The notes beneath the pieces were generated by a model. That model had not been told where the DNA came from. It did no database searches and saw nothing but the letters and a program-made list of their open reading frames with translations. 64,000 bases of DNA, from NCBI GenBank assembly GCA_001274695.2, contig LARU01000002.1:620001-684000 (forward strand), in the 5' to 3' direction. Each line of letters starts with the position of its first letter. The stretch's first letter is position 1. Below, in pieces: positions 46,202-58,329 of this stretch. This DNA comes from Azoarcus sp. PA01. GTDB lineage: Bacteria > Pseudomonadota > Gammaproteobacteria > Burkholderiales > Rhodocyclaceae. A program made the translations under genes and the position numbers.

Positions 46202-48700
46202 TCAGTAGGCTCCGAAGACGCGGTCGGACACGGGTTCGTTGATCTTGCCATATCCCGCAACGCTGCGTTTGAGCAGATTGACCGGACTGGAACCGACACT
46301 GGCCAGGCCGTTGAGTTCAAGCTGCACGAAGAGCGCCTCGGTGACGTCGTCGGGATTGGTCGCGAAACGGTGCACGGCGCTGCGCACCACCCAGCAGCCG
46401 CCATCGTATTCGAGGCCCGCGATGGTCTCGGTGATGCGGTTCTCCTTCAGCGAGCGCGTCACGCGCGCGACGCCGTACCAGCCGCGGCCGAGCGGCCACT
46501 GCCCGGAAAGGTCGAGATCCTCCAGCACCTCGCGCGAATAACGGTAACCGAGATTGAGCGCCTTCGCGAATTCCGGCTGATAGCGCACGGTGAAGTTGAA
46601 GCGCTCCGTCAACTGTTCGCGCGGGTTGTACTGCCACGCCGAATCGATCGACGAGCTCGTCGTCACCCGCCCGCTGAACGCCGCCAGCATGTCGGCGCGG
46701 CGCTCGCCACGGCGCGGTTCGCCCGGCAGCGCGACGCGCTGGTCGTCGAAGTAGTAGCGCTGGCCGAGCGTTGCGCGCATGCGCTCGGCGCCAGTTCCCG
46801 GATCGATCAGCCGCGACGTCACGGCCGCGGTGACCTGGTTCGCGTCGGCGATGCGGTCGCCGCCGGCATAGAGGTTTTCGGAGAAGATCTGCGCGAAGCC
46901 GAAGTCGAAGCGGGCCGTGTCGAAAACCGGGATGTCGTCCTGGTTGCGGTACGGCGTGCGCACGTAGTAGATGCGCGGCTCCAGCGTCTGGAGATAGTCG
47001 CGGGCGAACAACGTCGTGTCGCGCTCGAAGCGGAGCCCGCTGTCGAGCGTGAAGATCGGCAGCGTCCGCGTGATCGAGTCGCTCTCGCCGGCCAGGTCGC
47101 GGTCGAGCGCATATTGCGTGTGATGCACGCCGATTTTCGGTGTCACGTAGTAGCCCGGGCGTTCGAACGGCAATGACAGCTGCGGATACAGCGTGAAGCG
47201 GCTGCCTTCCGGCTTGCGGCTGTCCGAATGTTCGAACTGCACGTATTCGCCGCGAAAGCCGAAGACCGTTCCCGCCGCCATGTCCTGCCGGTTCGCGTTC
47301 AGCAGCAGCTGCGGCAGACGCCGGTAAGGATCCTCGCCGGACAGCGTCTGGTAGCTTTGCACCAGCGCCGACGCGCTCCACCAGTCGCTCGCGACATAGC
47401 TCAGGCGGCCTTCGCGCAACAGGTTGACCTGCGACGCGACCGACAGGCGCGAGCTGAGGTCTTCGAAATACTGGTCGTCGGAGACGCCGTTCAGGTCGAG
47501 CGAACCGTACAGGTGCGGCGTGATCTGCTGCTGGTGCTGCACCGATCCGAGCGCACGCTCCTCGCCGGTGACGGCGTCGCGCGGCAACCACTCGACGCGC
47601 GACTGGCCACGGTAGCCCGGCGTCAGGTAACGGAACTCGCCGCCGAGCTGCACGCCGCGCCGCCCCATGAAGCGCGGCGCGAACGTCGCGTCGTAGTTCG
47701 GCGCGAGGTTCCAGTAATAGGGCACGGAGACGTCGACGCCAGCCTTGTTCGAGACGCCGACGGTCGGCGACAGGAACCCGGACTGGCGCTGGGCGACGAG
47801 CGGAAATTCGGCCCACGGCCACCAGAAGATCGGCACGTCCTGGAAGATTACCGACCCGCCGCGCACCACGCCGACTTCGCGGTCGTAGTCGAGCTCGAGG
47901 TCGCGCGCCTTGATGTACCAGTCCGGGTCGTCGGCCTGGCAGGTCGACCACGTCGCGTTTTCCAGGCGATACTGGTTCTCGCCTTCGAAGTGCAGCACGT
48001 CGGCATGCCCGCTGCCGGAGATCTCGCGCACCGGCTCGCCCGGCGCCGGATCGGAGCGGCGACTGAAGCGGTATTGCGGTGCCTCGAATTCGCCGACCTG
48101 CTCGGCGATCTTCAGATTCGCACGCGGCCCCTCGACCCGGTCCGTCCCCTGTGCCAACAGCACATTGCCTTCGGCCCGCGCCTCGTCGGTCAGCTCGCTG
48201 TATGTCAGCCGATCCGCGGACAGCAGGATGCCGTCGCGCCGCAGTTCGGCCTTGCCTTCCGCGACCAGTTCGACCGCTCGCGTTCCGCTGATCTGCTGTG
48301 CGCGGATCTCGGTCGCTCCGGCAGCGATCGGCGCGCTTTTTGCAGGCGCAGCGGCGGCAGCCGGTTCGGCGGGAGTCACGGCCGGGGGCAGCACCGCAGC
48401 TGCGGGCGATTCGGGCGGGGTCGAGGGCTTCGCCGCGGCAGGCGGCTGCTGCACCTCGGGCACCTCCGGGCTTGGGGCCGGCGCCTGTCCGGCCGGACGT
48501 TCCGGACGGCTTTTCACCAGGTCCGGCGAAACCACCAGCGGTGGCAATCCAGCCGCCACCGCAGCTCCCGAGAAGCAGCATATCAGCAGCGGAATAAGCT
48601 TCAGCCGCGTTCTCAATCGCGTTTCGCGCAAGCGTCTTCCCCAATCGTCAAGAGTCAGCCCGACGGCGAGCGGCACGGTCGAAGCCTTTGATAAACTCAT
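46202..48700 (-). CDS. lptD: LPS-assembly protein LptD
   Basis: Outer-membrane barrel that inserts lipopolysaccharide; 832 aa from the ATG at 48700. A hydrophobic signal (LKLIPLLICCFSGAAVAAG) lies about residues 33-51, followed by a Pro/Ala-rich linker. The LptA-like OstA domain spans about 120-260 (EIRAQQISGTRAVELVAEGKAELRR in parts), and the barrel occupies the rest. A TTG at 48616 would begin directly before the signal peptide and may be the true start. A TAAAAT box (48703-48708) three bases before the ATG would put transcription start after it. Confidence 0.92.
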   Translation of the reverse strand: MSLSKASTVPLAVGLTLDDWGRRLRETRLRTRLKLIPLLICCFSGAAVAAGLPPLVVSPDLVKSRPERPAGQAPAPSPEVPEVQQPPAAAKPSTPPESPAAAVLPPAVTPAEPAAAAAPAKSAPIAAGATEIRAQQISGTRAVELVAEGKAELRRDGILLSADRLTYSELTDEARAEGNVLLAQGTDRVEGPRANLKIAEQVGEFEAPQYRFSRRSDPAPGEPVREISGSGHADVLHFEGENQYRLENATWSTCQADDPDWYIKARDLELDYDREVGVVRGGSVIFQDVPIFWWPWAEFPLVAQRQSGFLSPTVGVSNKAGVDVSVPYYWNLAPNYDATFAPRFMGRRGVQLGGEFRYLTPGYRGQSRVEWLPRDAVTGEERALGSVQHQQQITPHLYGSLDLNGVSDDQYFEDLSSRLSVASQVNLLREGRLSYVASDWWSASALVQSYQTLSGEDPYRRLPQLLLNANRQDMAAGTVFGFRGEYVQFEHSDSRKPEGSRFTLYPQLSLPFERPGYYVTPKIGVHHTQYALDRDLAGESDSITRTLPIFTLDSGLRFERDTTLFARDYLQTLEPRIYYVRTPYRNQDDIPVFDTARFDFGFAQIFSENLYAGGDRIADANQVTAAVTSRLIDPGTGAERMRATLGQRYYFDDQRVALPGEPRRGERRADMLAAFSGRVTTSSSIDSAWQYNPREQLTERFNFTVRYQPEFAKALNLGYRYSREVLEDLDLSGQWPLGRGWYGVARVTRSLKENRITETIAGLEYDGGCWVVRSAVHRFATNPDDVTEALFVQLELNGLASVGSSPVNLLKRSVAGYGKINEPVSDRVFGAY

Positions 48701-48731
48701 CGATTTTACACGAAGCCTCGCGGAGAACCCG

Positions 48732-50425
<1,694 letters not shown>

Positions 50426-50482
50426 CGCCGCGCGCGAACAGGCCCGGTTCCGCCGGGTCGAAACCGGGAACCGCCGCCGTGC

Positions 50483-50488
50483 CATAAT
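50483..50488 (+). promoter_or_regulatory. CATAAT -10-like box just before pepP
   Basis: Five of six match to TATAAT, ending six bases before the ATG at 50495, which would give an almost leaderless mRNA. Confidence 0.3.
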
Positions 50489-50494
50489 GAATTC

Positions 50495-51847
50495 ATGAAC
50501 ACTCTTCCAGAGCGTCCCGTGCCCGACATCGCCCCGTTCCACGCCCGCCGCGAACGGCTTCTCGCGCGCATGAACGCGCTCGGCGGGGGCATCGCGGTGC
50601 TGCCGACCGCGCCCGAATGCACGCGCAACCGGGACACGCACTATCCGTTCCGCCACGACAGCTACTTCCATTACCTCACCGGCTTCGGCGAGCCCGAAGC
50701 GGTGGTCGTGCTGGTTGCCGGCGAATCCCCACGCTCGATCCTGTTCTGCCGCGAGAAGAACGAGGAACGGGAGATCTGGGACGGTTACCGTTTCGGCCCC
50801 GATGCGGCGCGCGAGCGCTTCGGCTTCGACGAAGCGTGGACGGTCGGCGACTTCGACCAGCGCCTGCCCGACCTCCTCGCGAACCAGCCGAAGCTGTGGT
50901 GCGCGCTGGGTTACGAAGCGGAGTGGGACGTCCGCGTGATGCGCGCGCTGAACGCGGTGCGGGCGAACGCGCGCGCCGGCGCAGTGCCGCCGCATGCGAT
51001 CCACGATGTGCGCACCGAACTCGACGAAATGCGCCTCGTGAAGGACGACTCGGAACTCGCGATCATGCGCCGCGCAGCCGCGATCTCGGGCGAGGCGCAC
51101 CGGCGCGCGATGGCCTTAACCCGCCCGGGGCACCACGAATACGAGATCGAAGCGGAGCTCCTGTACAGCTTTCGCCGCGCCGGCAGCCAGGCACCCGCCT
51201 ACCCGTCGATCGTCGCCAGCGGCCCGAACGCGTGCGTGCTGCACTACGTCGAGAACGACCGCGTGATGGCCGACGGCGAGCTGCTGCTGATCGACGCCGG
51301 CTGCGAACTCGACGGTTACGCGTCCGACATCACCCGGACGTTTCCCGTCAATGGCCGCTTCACCGGCGCGCAGCGCGACGTCTATGAACTCGTGCTCGCC
51401 GCGCAGCGCGCCGCGAAAGACACGATCCGTCCCGGCGTGCTATGGAACGACCCGCACGACGCTGCGGTGCGCATCATCGCGCAAGGCCTGCTCGATCTCG
51501 GCCTGCTCTGCGGCACGCTCGACGCCGTCATCGAACAGGGCCTCTACCGGCGCTTCTACATGCATCGCACCGGCCACTGGCTCGGCCGCGACGTCCATGA
51601 CGCCGGCGAATACAAGCGCGCCGGCGAGTGGCGGCCGCTCGAACCCGGCATGGTGCTGACCGTCGAGCCGGGGTGCTACATCCGCGCCGCCGCCGACGTG
51701 CCGGAAGCGTTCTGGAATATCGGCGTGCGCATCGAGGACGATGCCGTCGTCACCGCAACCGGGTGCGAATTCATCACCGATGCGGCGCCGCGCTCGATCG
51801 CCGACATCGAGGCAGTGATGCGCGAGGGCGCCGGTGCGACAGCCTGA
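50495..51847 (+). CDS. pepP: Xaa-Pro aminopeptidase (aminopeptidase P)
   Basis: Dimetal peptidase removing N-terminal residues before proline; 450 aa. An N-terminal creatinase-like domain (about residues 8-150; TAPECTRNRDTHYPFRHDSYF in parts) precedes the pita-bread domain. Metal ligands are the Asp in LLIDAGCELDGYASDITRTFP, His in HRTGHWLGRDVHD, Glu in TVEPGCYI and Glu in VRIEDDAV. It overlaps the next gene by 14 bases. Confidence 0.95.
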   Translation: MNTLPERPVPDIAPFHARRERLLARMNALGGGIAVLPTAPECTRNRDTHYPFRHDSYFHYLTGFGEPEAVVVLVAGESPRSILFCREKNEEREIWDGYRFGPDAARERFGFDEAWTVGDFDQRLPDLLANQPKLWCALGYEAEWDVRVMRALNAVRANARAGAVPPHAIHDVRTELDEMRLVKDDSELAIMRRAAAISGEAHRRAMALTRPGHHEYEIEAELLYSFRRAGSQAPAYPSIVASGPNACVLHYVENDRVMADGELLLIDAGCELDGYASDITRTFPVNGRFTGAQRDVYELVLAAQRAAKDTIRPGVLWNDPHDAAVRIIAQGLLDLGLLCGTLDAVIEQGLYRRFYMHRTGHWLGRDVHDAGEYKRAGEWRPLEPGMVLTVEPGCYIRAAADVPEAFWNIGVRIEDDAVVTATGCEFITDAAPRSIADIEAVMREGAGATA

Positions 51848-53006
51848 CCTTTTGGTCGTCGGCGCCGGTCCGGTCGGGCTCGCGCTGGCGCTTGCGCTCA
51901 AAGACAGCGGACTGGCGATCGTGCTCGCTGACGCCCGCCCGCGCGCGGCCGTGCTCGCCGACCCGCGCGTGCTCGCGCTCGCGCACGGCACACGCCTGAC
52001 GCTGGAGCGCCTCGGCGTGTGGGACGCGCTGCCGGTGACGCCGATCCGCCGCATCCACGTATCGCAGCAAGGCGGTTTCGGCCGCACCGAACTGCGCGCC
52101 GAGGACTACCATCAGCCGGCGCTCGGCTACGTGGTCTCGGCCGGCGCACTCGCCGGCGCGCTGCGCGCAGCGGTGGACCGCAGCGGCATCGCCGTCCTCG
52201 ACGAAACGCAAGTCACCGCCCTCACGCCGCAGTCCGACGCCGTCGTCGCCACCCTCGTCGCCACCCTCGCCGGCACAGCCCCAAGTGCGCCGGACGACGC
52301 GCCGTGCCGCGCGCGCCTCGTCGCCTGCGCCGAAGGCCGGCTCGAAGCCGGCAGCCGGGACGTCGTCGAGCGCGACTACCGCCAGCACGCCCTCATCGCG
52401 CGCATCGACGTCGCCGGCGGTCACCACCATCGCGCTTTCGAGCGCTTCACGCCGCAGGGGCCGATCGCGCTGCTGCCCTGCGACAGCAACTACGCGCTGG
52501 TCCAGGTCGTTTCGCCCGAACGCGCCGACGAGTTGCTCGCCCTTGACGACGTGGGCTACGTCGCGCAGTTGCAGGAGCACTTCGGCACCCGCTTGCGGTT
52601 CGGCGCGGTTTCCCGCCGCCACCGCTATCCTCTCGGCCTGCGCTATCGGCGTGATCCGGCGGGCCCCCGCACCGTGTGGCTCGGCAACGCTGCCCAGACC
52701 CTCCATCCGGTCGCCGGTCAGGGCTTCAACCTCGCGCTGCGCGACGTCTGGGCGCTGGCCGACACGCTGCTGCGCCATCCCGGCGATCCGGGCGGCGCGG
52801 CAGCCCTCGACGCCTATGCCGATTCCCGCAGCCTCGACCGCTTCGGCGCGATCCACTTTACCGACGCGCTCGTGCGCGTGTTCAGCAACGACTTCGCGCC
52901 GCTGCGCCAGCTGCGCGGCGCCGGCCTGCTGGCCCTCGACCTCATCCCGCCGCTGCGCAGTTTCGTCGCGCGGCGGATGATGTTCGGCGCCCGCGCCTGG
53001 CCCTGA
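51834..53006 (+). CDS. ubiH: FAD-dependent UbiH/VisC-family hydroxylase
   Basis: Flavoprotein mono-oxygenase of 390 aa with a GTG start, likely in ubiquinone ring hydroxylation. The FAD motif LLVVGAGPVGLALALAL lies at residues 6-22, the middle motif is RYPLGLRYRRDP, and the C-terminal FAD motif is WLGNAAQTLHPVAGQGFNLALRD near residues 282-304 (in parts). The pepP-ubiH order is conserved in many proteobacteria. It could also be UbiI or UbiF-like; the hydroxylated position cannot be told from sequence. Confidence 0.85.
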   Translation: MRQPDLLVVGAGPVGLALALALKDSGLAIVLADARPRAAVLADPRVLALAHGTRLTLERLGVWDALPVTPIRRIHVSQQGGFGRTELRAEDYHQPALGYVVSAGALAGALRAAVDRSGIAVLDETQVTALTPQSDAVVATLVATLAGTAPSAPDDAPCRARLVACAEGRLEAGSRDVVERDYRQHALIARIDVAGGHHHRAFERFTPQGPIALLPCDSNYALVQVVSPERADELLALDDVGYVAQLQEHFGTRLRFGAVSRRHRYPLGLRYRRDPAGPRTVWLGNAAQTLHPVAGQGFNLALRDVWALADTLLRHPGDPGGAAALDAYADSRSLDRFGAIHFTDALVRVFSNDFAPLRQLRGAGLLALDLIPPLRSFVARRMMFGARAWP

Positions 53007-53109
53007 GCGGCACCGTCCCGGCGGGGCGGTGCGCGGGCGCAAATACGACAGGACGTGATGCAATCGGCGTCGGCGCTGCATTCCGCTGCTCGCCCGGCAG
53101 CGCATGGGG

Positions 53110-53115
53110 TAAAAT
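53110..53115 (+). promoter_or_regulatory. candidate -10 (TAAAAT) upstream of dusB-fis
   Basis: GGGTAAAATGCG lies 30 bases before the dusB ATG; five of six match. A -35 is not clear. Confidence 0.4.
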
Positions 53116-53145
53116 GCGCCCTCTTCCCCGAACACCTCTCCATCC

Positions 53146-54165
53146 ATGCAGTACGCCGGTTTTACCCTGCGCAACAATCTTTTCGTCGCTCCGATGGCGG
53201 GCGTGACCGATCGGCCGTTCCGCCAGCTGTGCAAGAAGCTTGGCGCAGGCGTCGCAGTCAGCGAAATGGTCACGTCGAACTCGCTGCTCTATGGCAGCGC
53301 GAAAACCCGTCGCCGCGCCGAGCACGCCGGCGAGGTCGAGCCGATCTCGGTGCAGATCGCCGGCGCCGATCCGGCGATGATGGCCGATGCCGCCCGCTAC
53401 AACGCGGACAACGGTGCGCAGATCATCGACATCAACATGGGTTGCCCGGCAAAGAAAGTCTGCAACGTCATGGCCGGCTCCGCGCTGATGCAGAACGAGC
53501 CGCTCGTCGCCCGCATCCTCGAGGCCGTCGTCGCCGCGGTACCCGGCACGCCGGTGACGCTCAAGTTCCGCACCGGCTGGAACCGCGACAACCGCAACGC
53601 CCCGACGATCGCCCGCATTGCCGAAGCATCAGGCATCCGCGCGGTCGCGATCCACGGCCGCACGCGCGCCGACCAATACACCGGCAACGCTGAATACGAC
53701 ACGATCGCCGAAGTGAAATCGCTCGTGAACATCCCGGTGATCGCCAACGGCGACATCACGACGCCCGAGAAAGCCCGCTACGTGCTCGACTACACCGGCG
53801 CCGACGGCGTGATGATCGGCCGCGCCGCGCAGGGCCGACCGTGGATTTTCCGCGAAATCGAGCATTACCTCGCGACCGGCACGCTGCTGCCCCCGCCGCT
53901 CGTCGCCGAGATTCTCCAGGTATGCCGCGAGCACCTGGGCGACCTGTATGCGTTCTATGGAGAGGAAACCGGAGTCAGGATCGCGCGCAAGCACATCTCC
54001 TGGTACACCAAAGGCCTCGTCGGCTCGGCGGCGTTCCGCCGCACGATGAACCAGCTGTCCGATGTGCGCGAACAACTCGAGGCTGTTGAAGACTTCTTCG
54101 GCCGCCTCGCCGAGCAGGACGCCCGCCTGCGCTACGAAGAACTTCCGCAGGAACTCGCAGCATGA
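53146..54165 (+). CDS. dusB: tRNA-dihydrouridine synthase B
   Basis: FMN-dependent reductase making dihydrouridine in tRNA; 339 aa. The barrel has FVAPMAGVTDRPFRQL at residues 14-29, PISVQIAGADP, and DINMGCPAKKVCNVMAGSALM with the catalytic Cys in GCPAKKV. KFRTGWNR, AIHGRTRADQYTG and ANGDITTPEKA lie along the FMN site. The ATG of fis lies inside its end (ATGA overlap), the classic dusB-fis pair that controls Fis level in enterobacteria. Confidence 0.96.
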   Translation: MQYAGFTLRNNLFVAPMAGVTDRPFRQLCKKLGAGVAVSEMVTSNSLLYGSAKTRRRAEHAGEVEPISVQIAGADPAMMADAARYNADNGAQIIDINMGCPAKKVCNVMAGSALMQNEPLVARILEAVVAAVPGTPVTLKFRTGWNRDNRNAPTIARIAEASGIRAVAIHGRTRADQYTGNAEYDTIAEVKSLVNIPVIANGDITTPEKARYVLDYTGADGVMIGRAAQGRPWIFREIEHYLATGTLLPPPLVAEILQVCREHLGDLYAFYGEETGVRIARKHISWYTKGLVGSAAFRRTMNQLSDVREQLEAVEDFFGRLAEQDARLRYEELPQELAA

Positions 54166-54398
54166 CCCGCTCGAACGAGATCGCCGACTCGATCCATCGC
54201 ACCCTTGACCAGTACTTCCGCGACCTGGACGGCGAGAAGCCGGCTGCCATTTATGACATGGTAATTCGCAACGTCGAACGCCCGATGCTCGAATTCGTGC
54301 TTCGCCAGGCCAATGGCAACCAGACCGTCGCCGCCGAGATGCTCGGCATCAATCGCAACACGCTGCGCCGCAAGCTGACCGAATACGAACTGCTGTAG
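54162..54398 (+). CDS. fis: DNA-binding protein Fis
   Basis: Nucleoid-associated protein of 78 aa. The C-terminal helix-turn-helix is nearly canonical: [22 protein letters not shown] near residues 50-71 (in parts). The shorter N-terminus is typical of betaproteobacterial Fis. Its start overlaps the dusB stop by four bases. purH follows after 74 bases. Confidence 0.95.
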   Translation: MTRSNEIADSIHRTLDQYFRDLDGEKPAAIYDMVIRNVERPMLEFVLRQANGNQTVAAEMLGINRNTLRRKLTEYELL

Positions 54399-54472
54399 CG
54401 CAGCCCGACCCTCACTCCCCGCGCGGCGGAATCGCCGCGTCGCCCATCCGATTTTTTCCTGCGATCCTCACG

Positions 54473-56068
54473 ATGAAAGTCTCCCAAGCCCTGATCAGCG
54501 TCTCCGACAAGCGCGGCGTCGTCGAATTTGCCCGCTCGCTCGATGCGCTCGGCGTCAAGCTGCTGTCGACCGGCGGCACTGCCACGCTGCTGCGCGAGGC
54601 CGGCCTGCCGGTCACCGACGTGTCCGAGCACACCGGCTTTCCGGAAATGCTCGACGGCCGCGTCAAGACGCTGCACCCGAAAGTGCACGGCGGCATCCTC
54701 GCGCGCCGTGACCTGCCCGACCACCTGGAGACGATCGCCGCACACGACATCTCGCGCATCGACCTCGTCGTCGTGAACCTCTATCCGTTCGCCGCAACCG
54801 TCGCGAAGCCCGACTGCACGCTCGACGATGCGATCGAGAACATCGACATCGGCGGCCCGACGATGGTGCGCGCGGCGGCCAAGAACCACGGCAACGAAGC
54901 GGGCGGCGTCGGCATCGTCACCGACCCGGAAGACTACGCGTCGATCGTCGCCGAGCTGAGCTCGGGCGACGGCGCGCTGAGCTACAGGACGCGCTTCGCG
55001 CTCGCGGTAAAGGCTTTCACGCATACTGCGCGCTACGACGCGGCGATTTCCAACTATCTGACCGCGCTGAATTTCGACGACGCCGGAACGGCCACCCGGC
55101 AGGCCTACCCGGAACGCTTCCAGCTCGCGTTCGACAAGGTCCAGGACCTGCGCTACGGCGAGAACCCGCACCAGTCCGCAGCCTTCTACCGCGAGCCGTC
55201 GGCGCCCGAAGGCGTGATCGCGGCGTATCGGCAGCTGCAGGGCAAGGAACTGTCTTACAACAACATCGCCGACGCCGACGCGGCATGGGAATGCGTCAAG
55301 GCGTTCGACGTCGAAGCCGGCCGCGTCGCGTGCGTCATCGTCAAGCACGCGAACCCGTGCGGCGTCGCCCTCGCCGAAACCCCGCAGGCCGCTTACCGCA
55401 AGGCCTTCTCAACCGACCCGACGTCGGCCTTCGGCGGCATCATCGCGTTCAACTGCGAAGTCGATCGGGCCGCTGCCGAAGCCGTCGCAGCGCAGTTCCT
55501 CGAAGTGCTGATCGCGCCGTCGTACAGCGCCGACGCGCTCGCGGTGCTCGCCGCGAAGCAGAACGTGCGGGTGCTGACGTGCGCGCTCGGCAAGCCGTCC
55601 GGCGCCCTCGACCTGAAACGGGTCGGCGGCGGGCTGCTGGTGCAAAGCGCCGACGAAGCGCGCATCACGGTTGCCGATCTTCGGATCGTCACCCGCCGCG
55701 CGCCGACCGAACAGGAACTCGGCGACCTGCTGTTCGCGTGGCGGGTCGCGAAATACGTCAAGTCGAACGCGATCGTGTATTGCCGTGACGGCATGACGGT
55801 CGGCGTCGGCGCGGGACAGATGAGCCGCGTCGATTCGGCGCGCATCGCCGCGATCAAGGCCGAGAACGCCGGGCTGACGGTGCACGGCTCGGTGGTCGCC
55901 TCCGACGCGTTCTTTCCGTTCCGCGACGGGCTCGACGTGCTCGCCCAAGCTGGCGCGACCGCGGTCATCCAGCCCGGCGGGTCGATGCGTGACAGCGAGG
56001 TGATCGCCGCGGCCGACGAACAGGGCGTGGCGATGGTGTTCACCGGTTTCCGTCATTTCCGGCACTGA
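54473..56068 (+). CDS. purH: bifunctional AICAR formyltransferase / IMP cyclohydrolase
   Basis: Last two steps of purine synthesis; 531 aa. The N-terminal MGS-like IMP cyclohydrolase part has [15 protein letters not shown] and [15 protein letters not shown] near residues 24-45, [21 protein letters not shown], and [18 protein letters not shown]. The C-terminal formyltransferase has [24 protein letters not shown] with the catalytic Lys-His pair, and [22 protein letters not shown] end block. purD follows after 19 bases. Confidence 0.97.
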   Translation: MKVSQALISVSDKRGVVEFARSLDALGVKLLSTGGTATLLREAGLPVTDVSEHTGFPEMLDGRVKTLHPKVHGGILARRDLPDHLETIAAHDISRIDLVVVNLYPFAATVAKPDCTLDDAIENIDIGGPTMVRAAAKNHGNEAGGVGIVTDPEDYASIVAELSSGDGALSYRTRFALAVKAFTHTARYDAAISNYLTALNFDDAGTATRQAYPERFQLAFDKVQDLRYGENPHQSAAFYREPSAPEGVIAAYRQLQGKELSYNNIADADAAWECVKAFDVEAGRVACVIVKHANPCGVALAETPQAAYRKAFSTDPTSAFGGIIAFNCEVDRAAAEAVAAQFLEVLIAPSYSADALAVLAAKQNVRVLTCALGKPSGALDLKRVGGGLLVQSADEARITVADLRIVTRRAPTEQELGDLLFAWRVAKYVKSNAIVYCRDGMTVGVGAGQMSRVDSARIAAIKAENAGLTVHGSVVASDAFFPFRDGLDVLAQAGATAVIQPGGSMRDSEVIAAADEQGVAMVFTGFRHFRH

Positions 56069-56087
56069 GAGCCGCACAGGAAAACTC

Positions 56088-57376
56088 ATGAAAGTTCTCG
56101 TCATCGGCTCCGGCGGCCGCGAACACGCGCTGGCCTGGAGACTCGCCCAGTCGCCCAAAGTCACACGCGTGCTGGTTGCTCCGGGCAATCCGGGCACCGC
56201 TCGCGAACCGCTGCTCGAGAACGTCGCGGTCACTGCGATCCCGGATCTCGTCGAACTCGCGCGCACCGAGCAGGTGCAATTCACCGTCGTCGGCCCGAAG
56301 CCCCGCTTGCGGCCGGCGTCGTCGACGCCTTTCGCGCCGCCGGGCTGCCGATCTTCGGCCCGACGAAAGGCGCCGCACAGCTCGAAAGCTCAAAAGACTT
56401 CGCCAAGCGCTTCATGGCCCGGCACCACATCCCGACGGCAAAGCACGCGACTTTCTCCGACCCGTCCGCGGCGCACGACTATGTCGAGACCGAAGGGGCG
56501 CCGATCGTCATCAAGGCCGACGGCTTGGCCGCCGGCAAGGGCGTCGTGGTCGCCGCGACGCTCGCCGAAGCCCATGGCGCGATCGACCTGATGCTGAGCG
56601 GCAACCAGACCGGCGTGCAGTACGACGAAGCCGGCGCACGCGTCGTCATCGAGGAGTTCATGGCGGGCGAGGAAGCGAGCTTCATCGTCATGGCCGACGG
56701 CAAGCATGCGCTGGCACTGGCAACGAGCCAGGACCACAAGCGCCTGCAGGACAAGGACGAGGGCCCCAACACCGGCGGCATGGGCGCCTATTCGCCGGCG
56801 CCAGTCGTGACACCCGAAATCCACGCCCGCGTGATGCGCGAAATCATCCTGCCGACGCTCGCCGGCATGAGCGCCGACGGGCTGTCCTATACCGGCTTCC
56901 TGTACGCCGGCCTGATGATCGACGAAGCGGGCCAGCCGCGCGTCGTCGAGTTCAACTGCCGCCTGGGCGACCCGGAAACCCAGCCGATCATGATGCGCCT
57001 GAAGACCGACCTGTCCGACCTCGTCGAAGCGGCGATCGGCGGGCGGCTCGACCAGATCGAAGCCGAATGGGACCGTCGCGTCGCGCTCGGCGTCGTGCTC
57101 GCCGCCGAAGGCTATCCCGAGGCGCCGCGCAAGGGCGACGTGGTGTCCGGCTTGCCAACCACCGAGAGCGAGGACGTGCATGTCTTCCACGCGGGCACTG
57201 CGGAACTGGACGGACAGGTGGTGACGGCCGGGGGCCGCGTGCTGTGCGTCACGGCGCTTGGCGACAACATCCGCAGCGCGCAGAAGCGCGCTTACGAGAT
57301 CGCCGACGGAATCCTCTTCGAAGGACGCCAGTACCGCCGCGACATCGGGTACCGCGCGATTGCCCGCAAAGGCTGA
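56088..57376 (+). pseudogene. purD: phosphoribosylamine-glycine ligase with a one-base frameshift
   Basis: GARS, which joins 5-phosphoribosylamine and glycine. The first frame reads MKVLVIGSGGREHALAWRLA through FTVVGP to about codon 70, then shifts at 56297-56300. The sequence CCCGAAGCCCCG lacks one G relative to the CCGGAAGCCCCG needed to continue PEAPLAAGVVDAFRAAGLPIFGPT. The downstream frame is intact: ATP-grasp motifs IKADGLAAGKGVVVA, EEFMAGEEASF, NTGGMGAYSPAP and VEFNCRLGDPETQP. Since the gene is normally needed for purine synthesis, a sequencing error or a very recent mutation is most likely. Confidence 0.88.
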
Positions 57377-57379
57377 ACG

Positions 57380-58309
57380 ATGGGCGCGCCCGATTCGCGC
57401 GTCGTCAGGCAGCACCTGCTCGACCTGCAAAGCCGCATCGTCGCCGCGCTCGAACGATTCGACGGCGGCAGCTTCCGCGAGGATGCCTGGCAGCGCCCGG
57501 CGGGCGGCGGAGGCGTCACGCGCGTCATCGAGGAAGGCCGTTTCTTCGAACGGGGCGGGGTCAATTTCTCGCATGTGATCGGCGGCGCAATGCCCGCTTC
57601 GGCGACCGCGCACCGCCCCGATCTCGCGGGCCGCGCGTTCGAAGCGATGGGCGTGTCGCTCGTGCTGCATCCGCGCAACCCGTACTGTCCGACCGTGCAC
57701 CTGAACGTGCGCTTCTTCATCGCATCCCGCCCGGACGCTGCCGCTCCGCCGGCACCGGTCTGGTGGTTCGGCGGCGGCATGGACCTGACGCCCTATTACC
57801 CGTACGAGGAAGACGTGCGCGCTTTTCACCGCGCCTGCCGGGACGCGGTGCTGCCGTGGGGCGGCGAGCCGGAATACCGGCGCCTCAAGGAATGGTGCGA
57901 CCGGTACTTTTTCCTCAAGCACCGCAACGAACCGCGCGGTGTCGGAGGCCTGTTCTTCGACGATCTGGGCGCCGACGGCAAGACCGACTTCGACGCCGCA
58001 TTCGGGCTCGCGCGCAGCGTCGGCGATGCCTTTCTGGGCGCCTACCTGCCGATCGTCGAGCGGCGACGCGACCTCGCATACGGCGAACGCGAACGCGACT
58101 TCCAGGCCTACCGCCGCGGCCGCTACGTCGAATTCAACCTCGTGTTCGACCGCGGGACGCTGTTCGGCCTGCAATCGGGCGGGCGCACCGAGTCGATCCT
58201 GATGTCGCTCCCGCCGCTCGTCAAATGGCGCTACGACTGGCAGCCGGAGCCGGGCAGCGCCGAGGCGCGTCTATACGACGAATTTCTCGCCCCGCGCGAC
58301 TGGTGCTGA
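57380..58309 (+). CDS. hemF: oxygen-dependent coproporphyrinogen III oxidase
   Basis: Decarboxylates coproporphyrinogen III to protoporphyrinogen IX using O2; 309 aa. Blocks are [24 protein letters not shown] in parts near residues 43-66, [35 protein letters not shown] near 134-151, [17 protein letters not shown], and [33 protein letters not shown] in parts. It starts three bases after the purD stop, so it is likely co-transcribed with the purine genes. It is convergent with hemY. Confidence 0.96.
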   Translation: MGAPDSRVVRQHLLDLQSRIVAALERFDGGSFREDAWQRPAGGGGVTRVIEEGRFFERGGVNFSHVIGGAMPASATAHRPDLAGRAFEAMGVSLVLHPRNPYCPTVHLNVRFFIASRPDAAAPPAPVWWFGGGMDLTPYYPYEEDVRAFHRACRDAVLPWGGEPEYRRLKEWCDRYFFLKHRNEPRGVGGLFFDDLGADGKTDFDAAFGLARSVGDAFLGAYLPIVERRRDLAYGERERDFQAYRRGRYVEFNLVFDRGTLFGLQSGGRTESILMSLPPLVKWRYDWQPEPGSAEARLYDEFLAPRDWC

Positions 58310-58329
58310 CTGCCGCGGCGCGAAACCGT

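Noticed and set aside
43917..46208. 763-aa plus-strand ORF opposite pdxA and surA
   Set aside because: Antisense shadow of two conserved genes; low-complexity Arg/Ala/Asp composition.
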